Shown here one piece after another: positions 12,258 through 17,973 of a stretch of DNA of 17,973 bases. The notes below the pieces were generated by a model, which was not told the DNA's origin, searched no databases, and saw nothing but the letters and a program-made list of their open reading frames with translations. Origin of the DNA: CAWIUB01 sp963839175 (lineage in GTDB: Bacteria > Actinomycetota > Actinomycetes > Mycobacteriales > Jatrophihabitantaceae). Each line of letters starts with the position of its first letter. The first letter of the stretch is position 1. The DNA lies in assembly GCA_963839175.1 (NCBI GenBank), contig CAWIUB010000044.1, forward strand, positions 1 to 17,973, read 5' to 3'. The position numbers were made by a program, and so were the translations under genes.

Positions 12258-14660
12258 ATGAGCACGGACCTCGGGAGGTCGTCGGCATCCGTGGGATCCT
12301 CGCCGCAGCCACAACAGGTTGCGATCGACATCCCGGAACGACTCAGCTACCGCATCAAGCGGGCGATGCTGGGCAAGCCGTTGGTCAACGCAGCGCTGAC
12401 CGAGGAGAAGCTGTCCAAGAAAGCCGCGCTGGGCGTGCTGTCCAGCGACTGCATCTCCTCGGCCGCATACGGCTCAGAGGAGATGCTGATTGTCTTGCTC
12501 GCCGTCTTCGGGCTGAGCGGATTCCACATCCTGCTGCCGATGACCGCGGTCGTGATCATCGTCCTGGTGATCATGACGTTGTCCTACCGCGAGGTCGTCT
12601 CGATCTACACAAGGGCGGGCGGCTCGTACGTGGTCGCCCGCGAGAACTTCGGTCCGAGGGTCGCACAGATCGCGTCGGTGGCACTGCTGATCGACTACAT
12701 CGTGACGGTCGCCGTACAGACTGCGGCAGGGACTGCAGCGATCACCTCGCTGATCCCGTCCATCCGCCATCTGCAGCTCGAGCTCACCGTCGTGGTGGTG
12801 CTCGTCCTGGCGTTCGGCAACCTGCGTGGCGTGCGCGAAGCGGGCAAGGCATTTGCCTTTCCGACGTATTTCTTCGTCTGCATGGCCGGGCTGGTCGTCG
12901 TGATCGGCATCCTCCGGGAGATCTTCGGCGACCTACCACGGATTGTGTACACGCCCGACCCGCAGAACCCACTGATCCCCGTGGTTAACGAGCATTACTC
13001 GATCCTGTCTGGTATCGCGATCTTCTACCTGCTCAAGGCGTTCGCCAATGGAGGTGCGTCGCTTACCGGTCTGGAGGCGATCTCCAACGGAGTGAGTGCG
13101 TTCAAGCCGCCGGCCGGGCCGAACGCGCGCAAGACGTTGACGATTATGAGCGTGCTGCTCGGCACCCTCGTGGCTGGCATCTCCTACCTGTCCTCCGAGA
13201 CACACGCCCGTCCGTACGAGAGCGGAATCCCGACGGTCATCAGCCAGGTCGCAAAGGTGGTCTTCGGCCCTGCCTGGTACGGGCACCTCGGCTACGTGCT
13301 CGTGCAGCTCGCGACGGCGCTGATTCTTATCACGGGAGCAAACACGCCGTTCACCGGCTTTCCGTTCCTGGCCAGCTTCATCGCCGAGGACTCGTTCCTG
13401 CCCCGCCAGCTCACCCGCCGTGGTCACCGGCTGGCGTTCAGCAACGGGATCATCATCCTGACCGTCGCCGCGCTGGCGCTCCTGCTCGGTGTCGGCGCCC
13501 ACGTGGACAAGCTGATCCCGTTCTATGCCATCGGCGTGTTCACCGGATTCACCATGGCCGGCTTCGGGATGGCGAAGTACCACAACACCCACCGCGGGCC
13601 GGGTTGGCAGCGAAAGTTCGCTATCAACTTCACGGGCGGCTGCGTCTCGATGCTCATCGTGCTGATCTTCGCGGTCGTCAAGTTCACCGAAGGCGCATGG
13701 CTCGTGGTGCTGCTGTTCCCGATCATGTGGCTGGTGCTCATGCGCCTCAACCAGCAGTACCGACGCGAGGCGCGCTCATTGGACCTGGTCACCTCCACCC
13801 AGCCCGACGGCAGCATGATGCACTACCCGCGGCACGTCGTGATCGTGCTGATCGATCGGCTCGACCTGGCCGTGCTGCGCGCGCTGCGCTACGCGGGCAG
13901 CTTGCGACCGACCGAGATCCGCGCCGTCCATCTGATGATCGACAGCGAGGTTGCCGGCGAGCTGGAGCAGGCGTGGATCGATCGGGGGCTGGGCGACCGG
14001 ATTCCCTTGGATATAGCGGAATGCCCCGACCGGCGGATCGTGCGCGGCGCCGCCGAACTGGCGCTCAGCACTGTGGTGCAGGAACGTGCCGAGGTCACCG
14101 TCCTGCTGCCTCGACGAACCTTCCCGAGGTTGTCGCAGCGGTTGCTGCACGACCGGACGGCTGACCGGCTCGCCGCAGCTCTCGGTCGCATCCCCCACGT
14201 CTCGGCAACGATCGTGCCGTTCGACACGACGTTGACCCAGGAGGCGGAGGAGCGACTGGATACGCAGCAGCGAGTCGCGGCTAAGGAGCCCGCACTCGCC
14301 GCGACCCGGGTCGAGACCGGCACCGACGACGACGCCGTCGGGGTGGCTCCGCACGAAGCACACGGTGGCACGACGCCCATCGGCAGCGTTTCGTGGAAGC
14401 AGCGGGTGACCATCGAGGGACGCGTCAAGATTGTCCAGGTGGGCACCAAGGCCGGCAAGTCGCTCGAGGCTCAGGTCTTCGACGAGACTGGCGGCATGCG
14501 GTTGCTCTTCTTCGGCCGGACGAAGATCCCGGGCATCGTGCCGGGCGCAATCGTGCGGGCCACCGGCACGGTCGGCGAGTACAAGGGCCACCTGGCACTG
14601 GCCAATCCGCGCTACGAGTTGCTGTCCTCCGAGGGGGCGCGCGAGCCCACCCAGTCCTAG
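12258..14660 (+). CDS. KimA-like APC permease fused to a C-terminal OB-fold
   Basis: 800 residues, against about 600 for KimA-type K+/H+ importers. Residues 30-75 carry the KimA-like entry segment (RAMLGKPL, EEKLSKKAALGVLSSD, SSAAYGSEE). About twelve membrane helices follow to near residue 510, including GGSYVVARENFGP and LTGANTPFTGFPFLA-like APC motifs. A soluble USP-like alpha/beta domain (HVVIVLIDRLDLAVLRALRYA to about 660) and a charged linker lead to an OB-fold at about 705-788 (RVTIEGRVKIVQVG, LEAQVFDETGGMRLLFFGR, VPGAIVRATGTVGEY, LALANPRYELL). Free-standing OB-fold proteins of this kind are encoded near APC permease and TrkA genes in many Actinobacteria. Potassium is the likeliest substrate. 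TACCGT at 12246-12251 lies about seven bases before the ATG, so a leaderless transcript is possible. The stop overlaps the convergent MMPL stop. Confidence 0.85.
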   Translation: MSTDLGRSSASVGSSPQPQQVAIDIPERLSYRIKRAMLGKPLVNAALTEEKLSKKAALGVLSSDCISSAAYGSEEMLIVLLAVFGLSGFHILLPMTAVVIIVLVIMTLSYREVVSIYTRAGGSYVVARENFGPRVAQIASVALLIDYIVTVAVQTAAGTAAITSLIPSIRHLQLELTVVVVLVLAFGNLRGVREAGKAFAFPTYFFVCMAGLVVVIGILREIFGDLPRIVYTPDPQNPLIPVVNEHYSILSGIAIFYLLKAFANGGASLTGLEAISNGVSAFKPPAGPNARKTLTIMSVLLGTLVAGISYLSSETHARPYESGIPTVISQVAKVVFGPAWYGHLGYVLVQLATALILITGANTPFTGFPFLASFIAEDSFLPRQLTRRGHRLAFSNGIIILTVAALALLLGVGAHVDKLIPFYAIGVFTGFTMAGFGMAKYHNTHRGPGWQRKFAINFTGGCVSMLIVLIFAVVKFTEGAWLVVLLFPIMWLVLMRLNQQYRREARSLDLVTSTQPDGSMMHYPRHVVIVLIDRLDLAVLRALRYAGSLRPTEIRAVHLMIDSEVAGELEQAWIDRGLGDRIPLDIAECPDRRIVRGAAELALSTVVQERAEVTVLLPRRTFPRLSQRLLHDRTADRLAAALGRIPHVSATIVPFDTTLTQEAEERLDTQQRVAAKEPALAATRVETGTDDDAVGVAPHEAHGGTTPIGSVSWKQRVTIEGRVKIVQVGTKAGKSLEAQVFDETGGMRLLFFGRTKIPGIVPGAIVRATGTVGEYKGHLALANPRYELLSSEGAREPTQS

Positions 14661-16882
14661 TCGACCTGTTCGACCTGCGGTATACCGGGCCGCGCCACGG
14701 GTCGAACAACCTGCGTGTCGTCAGGTTGCCCCGACTCGCGGATGCCATATCGGACGTAGAAGCGGCGCAGCGGGCCCGGCGCCCACCAGTTGGCCGTGCC
14801 GAGCATCCGCATGGTGGCCGGTACGAGGATGGATCGCACCACCGTGGCGTCGATCAGGATGCCGACGAACATGGCCACCCCGATGAGCTTGATGAACGTG
14901 ATCGACGAAGTAGAGAAGGCGCCGATCACCACCATGAGCAGCATCGCCGCCGAGGTGATGATGCGCCCACTGCGTTGCAGCCCGGTCGCGACGGCCTGCG
15001 TGTTGTCACCGATGAGGTCGTACTGCTCACGGATTCGGGACAACAGGAACACCTCGTAGTCCGTCGAGAGCCCGAACACGATCGCCAGCACCAGGATGGG
15101 CTGGGCAGCGTCGATTGAACCGGTAGGGGTGAAGTCCAGGAAGCCGGACAGGTGTCCGTTGCCGAAGATCCAGGTGACCACGCCGAACGACGCCCCCAAT
15201 GAGAGCAGGTTCATGACGATTGCCTTGATCGGCAACACGATAGAACCGAAGGCCAGGAATAGCAGGACGAACGTCGACAGCGCGATGATCAGGGCCATCC
15301 ACGGCAGTCGCTGCCCGAGGCCGTGTAGCCGGTCGACGATTTGCGCGGTCGCACCGCCGAGGTGGATGTCGCTGACGTGCGCGGGCGGGGTCAGATCGCG
15401 CACGCTGGCCAGGACCGACCTTGCGCCACCGGCCAGCGCCTCACCGGCGTATGTCACGCTGACCACCGCCGTGTCACCACGGACTGCCGAGACGCTCGCG
15501 CTCGTCGCACCAGGCACCGCCCGGGCCTGCTGCACATAGCCACCGATGGCGGCCTGCCCCTGCACGCTCGCGGCAGGCAGGTCCAGGCTCAGCACGGCCT
15601 GGATCGGCTGCGAGGTGTTGTCCGGGAAATCACGAATGAGCGTGTCGGATACCTGGCGGGACTCGGCGGACGCCGGCAGGACGCGCGCGTCGACGCCGCC
15701 GAACGTGGCCTGCAAGAACGGCGAGGCGAGGACCAGCAGCAGGGCCGTGGCGGCCACGATGTAGAGGACGGGCCGGCGCATCACGCTCATCGCCAGGCGG
15801 TACCAGAAGCCGTGATGCTCCGCCGTCACGTCCCGCCTGCCCATGCCAACCCGGCGCAGCAGCGGCCGCACCGACCAGGCGTCTACCCGGCGTCCGAGCA
15901 GCAGCAACAACGCGGGCAACACGGTGAGGGCCCCGACCGCGTCGACCAGAACGGCCGCGATTCCGCCCATGCCCATCGAGCGCAGGAACACCTGCGGGAA
16001 GATCAGCAGCCCGGACAGCGCCACCGCCACCGTGGTCGCCGAGACCGCGACCGTGCGGCCCGCGGTAGCCATCGTGCGGACGACGGCGTCCTGGACGTCC
16101 CGGCCGTTCGCGAGCTCTTCACGGAACCGGCTGACGATGAACAGCCCGTAGTCGATCGCCAGCCCCAAGCCCATGATCGTCACGATGTTGATCGAGAAGA
16201 TGGACAGGTCGGTGAAGATGCTCAATAGCTTGAGCGCGGTGAAGGCACCCAAGATCGCCAGCCCGCCGATTGCCAGCGGCAGAAGTGCGGCGACCAAGCT
16301 ACCGAACACGAATACCAGCAATATCAGCAGAATCGGCAAAGACAGCATCTCGGCGCGGGCGATGTCACTGCTGACCCGGTCGCTGATATCGCTGTTGACG
16401 CCGCCCGTGCCGCCGATTTGGACCGTGTAGCCGGTGCCCTTCACCGAGTCTCGCAGCGGGTCGTACGCGGTGGTCTTGATGATCTCGTTGCGGTCCTTCA
16501 GCGACACCGCGACGAAGGTGACGTGCCGATCGGTGCTGACGAGCGTGGGCGAACGGGTGTCCCAGTAGGTGTGTACTGCGGTCGCGGCGCCCACCGGGAA
16601 CTGCTGCATCGCCGTGTCGACCATGGTGCGATATGCCGGGTCCTCGACTGTAACAGCCGGGTTGCGGAACAGCACGACCACGTCCGTGGTGACCCCGCCG
16701 ATCCGGTCGTCGATCAGCTGCTGCGCCTGCGAGGATTCGCTCTTTGGGTCGTCGAATCCACCGTTGACCAGTGAGCCGAAGACGCTCGTGCCCCACGCGA
16801 CGCCGACCGCCACGAACGCAAGGGCGCCGGCCAGCACCCACCTCCGCCGCCTGATGATGACCCGTGCCCACCACGCGAACAT
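14657..16882 (-). CDS. MMPL-family RND transporter
   Basis: 741 residues in the inner membrane. ATG 16882 is chosen for the strong GGAGGG just upstream. TM1 (residues 14-33) is followed by GGFDDPKSESSQA, the usual MMPL opening. Two repeats each have a soluble loop and a five- to six-helix bundle. The proton-relay motif appears twice, as GLAIDYGLFIVSRFREEL near residue 244 and GLSTDYEVFLLSRIREQYD near 608. Actinobacterial MMPL proteins export lipids, siderophores or drugs driven by the proton gradient; the substrate here is unknown. The gene is divergent from a tetR gene with a palindromic operator across its promoter, so it is likely repressed until a ligand, perhaps its own substrate, binds the regulator. 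Confidence 0.92.
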   Translation of the reverse strand: MFAWWARVIIRRRRWVLAGALAFVAVGVAWGTSVFGSLVNGGFDDPKSESSQAQQLIDDRIGGVTTDVVVLFRNPAVTVEDPAYRTMVDTAMQQFPVGAATAVHTYWDTRSPTLVSTDRHVTFVAVSLKDRNEIIKTTAYDPLRDSVKGTGYTVQIGGTGGVNSDISDRVSSDIARAEMLSLPILLILLVFVFGSLVAALLPLAIGGLAILGAFTALKLLSIFTDLSIFSINIVTIMGLGLAIDYGLFIVSRFREELANGRDVQDAVVRTMATAGRTVAVSATTVAVALSGLLIFPQVFLRSMGMGGIAAVLVDAVGALTVLPALLLLLGRRVDAWSVRPLLRRVGMGRRDVTAEHHGFWYRLAMSVMRRPVLYIVAATALLLVLASPFLQATFGGVDARVLPASAESRQVSDTLIRDFPDNTSQPIQAVLSLDLPAASVQGQAAIGGYVQQARAVPGATSASVSAVRGDTAVVSVTYAGEALAGGARSVLASVRDLTPPAHVSDIHLGGATAQIVDRLHGLGQRLPWMALIIALSTFVLLFLAFGSIVLPIKAIVMNLLSLGASFGVVTWIFGNGHLSGFLDFTPTGSIDAAQPILVLAIVFGLSTDYEVFLLSRIREQYDLIGDNTQAVATGLQRSGRIITSAAMLLMVVIGAFSTSSITFIKLIGVAMFVGILIDATVVRSILVPATMRMLGTANWWAPGPLRRFYVRYGIRESGQPDDTQVVRPVARPGIPQVEQVD

Positions 16883-16902
16883 TGACCCTCCAGACTTTCG
16901 AG

Positions 16903-16932
16903 AACATACATTGCTTAAGTGAACACTGTTCA
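16903..16932 (-). promoter_or_regulatory. Promoter of the MMPL gene
   Basis: On the minus strand TGAACA (16932-16927) and TATGTT (16908-16903) are 18 bp apart. The -35 lies inside the palindromic operator. The predicted start near 16896 leaves a short leader with the GGAGGG site. Confidence 0.55.
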
Positions 16933-16949
16933 CGGTGAACAGTGTTCAC
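16919..16949. promoter_or_regulatory. Double palindromic operator for the TetR regulator
   Basis: Two 15-bp sites, GTGAACACTGTTCAC (16919-16933) and GTGAACAGTGTTCAC (16935-16949), are separated by one G. Each is a perfect 7+1+7 palindrome and the two are exact reverse complements, so the whole 31 bp is a palindrome about the central base. Site spacing is 16 bp centre to centre. It overlaps both divergent promoters and ends immediately before the tetR -10, so repressor binding should shut down both genes. Confidence 0.9.
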
Positions 16950-16955
16950 TATGCT
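16950..16955 (+). promoter_or_regulatory. -10 element of tetR (probable leaderless transcript)
   Basis: TATGCT directly follows the operator, and seven bases later comes ATG 16963. That distance places the transcription start at or next to the start codon. The -35 region (around TGTTCA, 16927-16932) lies in the operator. Confidence 0.5.
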
Positions 16956-16962
16956 GACTGCT

Positions 16963-17706
16963 ATGTCCCGCGTCAAGCCCCAGGTCGCCGAGGCCTCTCA
17001 GTCGACTCGCAGGCAGCGAGTCCGGGCTGCGGCCTCGGCCGAGATTCTGGGATCGGCCCGCGAGCTGCTTGTCGCTGGCGGCACGGAGTCGGTGACGCTG
17101 CGCGGGATCGCCGGCTCCCTGGGCATGACGGCGCCCGCCCTCTATCGATACTTCGCCAGCCGCGAACGGCTGCTCGGCGCGCTGATCGACGATCTCTACA
17201 CGGAGCTCGCCCAGCAGTTGCAGGCGGCGCGCGATGCAGACCCCACCGCGGTGCTGAAGACACGCTTCCTCGACACCTCGTTCGCGTTCCGCCGGTGGGC
17301 GCTGGATCATCGGCCGGAATTCGGCCTGTTGTTCGGCGCCCCGATCCCCGGCGTGCCCGACCCCGCCGAGCGCGAGGCGGCCGGCAGGAACCGCGGCCAG
17401 GCCTTCGGCCAGGTGTGGCTCGACCTGTTCGTCGAGCTGTGGCGTCAGCACCCCGAGGTCGTTCCTTCCGACGAGGACGTGCCGGCCGACTTGCGCAAGC
17501 AGCTGGCCGACTACCACCGGCAGACGGGTGCCCTGGTACCGATTGGGGCGATCGCGCTCTACCTCGGTTGCTGGATGCGCCTCTACGGTGCGGTGGCCAC
17601 CGAGGCGTTCGGGCACCTGAACTTCGCTCTACGGGACGGCGACGCCGAGGCGCTGTTCCGCGATCTGATGCACGAGATGGCCGCGCGGCTCGGCCTGAAG
17701 CACTGA
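16963..17706 (+). CDS. TetR-family repressor of the MMPL gene
   Basis: 247 residues. The N-terminal helix-turn-helix is at about 24-68: AEILGSARELLVAGGTESVTLRGIAGSLG, then MTAPALYRYFASRERLLGAL, where the recognition helix contains TAPALYRYF. The C-terminal ligand-binding and dimer part (FRRWALDHRPEFGLLFGAPIPG, and later RLYGAVATEAFGHL) resembles the WHG/TetR_C_33 type. ATG 16963 is chosen because it lies seven bases behind a TATGCT -10 and gives a sensible N-terminus. An in-frame ATG (16951) would overlap that -10, and a GTG (16942) would lie in the operator. Divergent from the MMPL transporter, it probably represses both genes and itself. Confidence 0.9.
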   Translation: MSRVKPQVAEASQSTRRQRVRAAASAEILGSARELLVAGGTESVTLRGIAGSLGMTAPALYRYFASRERLLGALIDDLYTELAQQLQAARDADPTAVLKTRFLDTSFAFRRWALDHRPEFGLLFGAPIPGVPDPAEREAAGRNRGQAFGQVWLDLFVELWRQHPEVVPSDEDVPADLRKQLADYHRQTGALVPIGAIALYLGCWMRLYGAVATEAFGHLNFALRDGDAEALFRDLMHEMAARLGLKH

Positions 17707-17718
17707 GCCCGCGGCCGT

Positions 17719-17747
17719 TTGGACCCGCTCGGTGCGTCCCCTATGCT
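17719..17747 (+). promoter_or_regulatory. Promoter of the tRNA-Glu/tRNA-Asp unit
   Basis: TTGGAC (17719-17724) and TATGCT (17742-17747) are spaced by exactly 17 bp, a near-consensus housekeeping promoter. The start would be near 17754, about 40 bases before the tRNA-Glu 5' end. No other promoter is visible before tRNA-Asp, so both are likely processed from one transcript. Confidence 0.7.
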
Positions 17748-17792
17748 GGGCGGGTCCATCAACGGGGCTCGGCTAGCATGGAGCGGTTGACC

Positions 17793-17865
17793 GCCCTCAT
17801 CGTCTAGAGGCCCAGGACGCCGCCCTTTCAAGGCGGTAGCACGGGTTCGAATCCCGTTGGGGGCA
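17793..17865 (+). tRNA. tRNA-Glu (anticodon UUC)
   Basis: 73 nt. The acceptor GCCCTCA pairs with TGGGGGC (one G-T pair), with discriminator A. The anticodon stem CCGCC/GGCGG has loop CTTTCAA, giving UUC. The T arm is ACGGG-TTCGAAT-CCCGT. No CCA is encoded. It reads GAA and GAG codons. Confidence 0.95.
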
Positions 17866-17899
17866 CGCCGCACCATCGAGCACCACCCAGGTACGTCTA

Positions 17900-17973
17900 G
17901 GCCCCGTAGCTCAGCTGGTTAGAGCGTCGCCCTGTCACGGCGAAGGTCGCCGGTTCAAGTCCGGTCGGGGTCG
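17900..17973 (+). tRNA. tRNA-Asp (anticodon GUC)
   Basis: 74 nt, complete to the discriminator G at the last base of the window. The acceptor GGCCCCG pairs with CGGGGTC. The anticodon loop is CTGTCAC (GUC) on stem TCGCC/GGCGA. The T arm is GCCGG-TTCAAGT-CCGGT. It lies 34 bases behind tRNA-Glu in the same direction; a tRNA-Glu/tRNA-Asp pair is common in Actinobacteria and is often followed by tRNA-Phe. Confidence 0.95.

Noticed and set aside
13776..14591. 271-codon minus-strand frame opposite the KimA-like gene
   Set aside because: Antisense shadow of the soluble C-terminal domains, with no independent start signal or domain.
15341..16228. 295-codon plus-strand frame opposite the MMPL gene
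   Set aside because: His/Arg/Gln-rich translation typical of an antisense shadow. The MMPL reading has all family motifs.
16930..17616. 228-codon minus-strand frame opposite tetR
   Set aside because: It would start inside tetR and end in the operator. The plus strand has a complete TetR protein.

Overview
The window is high-GC DNA with strong G/C preference at third codon positions, frequent GTG starts, GTGA/ATGA start-stop overlaps and tRNA genes without an encoded CCA. This indicates an actinomycete (Actinomycetota). The block tyrA / TadA-associated gene(s) / tadA / tRNA-Ser / integrase fragment resembles, from memory, the layout around tyrA and serX in mycobacteria. The exact genus cannot be named from the sequence.

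Layout. (a) 1-2640: a decayed MarR-type regulator (+) and a convergent decayed MFS exporter (-), both broken by frameshifts. Divergent from the exporter is an intact P-loop nucleoside/pantothenate-type kinase, with phased TGAGA half-sites between them. (b) 2778-3170: a small single-pass membrane protein, then about 430 bp without a gene but with two palindromes. (c) 5998-3601 (-): a tightly coupled cell-surface operon of DUF4397 protein, class F-type sortase, and a secreted protein with eight heptapeptide repeats and a C-terminal membrane anchor. (d) about 6205-8751: a relic integrative element at tRNA-Ser(CGA). It holds two non-contiguous tyrosine-integrase fragments, duplicated integrase-tail sequence, a 34-bp copy of the tRNA core with one mismatch, a VapBC-like toxin-antitoxin pair and a GNAT acetyltransferase. 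(e) 10193-8667 (-): two tandem TadA-associated paralogues, tadA, and tRNA-Ser(CGA). (f) 10318-14660 (+): prephenate dehydrogenase, an AnsA/ReAV-type asparaginase, and a KimA-like APC permease with a C-terminal OB-fold. (g) 16882-14657 (-) and 16963-17706 (+): an MMPL/RND transporter and a divergent TetR regulator around a 31-bp double palindromic operator. (h) 17719-17973: promoter, tRNA-Glu(UUC) and tRNA-Asp(GUC), the latter ending exactly at the window edge.

How the parts work together. The TetR/MMPL pair looks like a self-contained repressor-controlled export module. The sortase operon looks like a surface-protein module, but no canonical sorting motif is visible in either flanking membrane protein, and the usual catalytic Arg position of the sortase appears to be Pro. 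The TadA block links a tRNA-editing enzyme, two accessory paralogues and a tRNA gene on one strand. The most unusual items are the tandem equal-length TadA-associated paralogues, the permease-OB fusion, the sortase operon with its non-canonical substrate candidate, and the layered integrase scars at tRNA-Ser. I did not find a clear-cut new defence or biosynthetic system.
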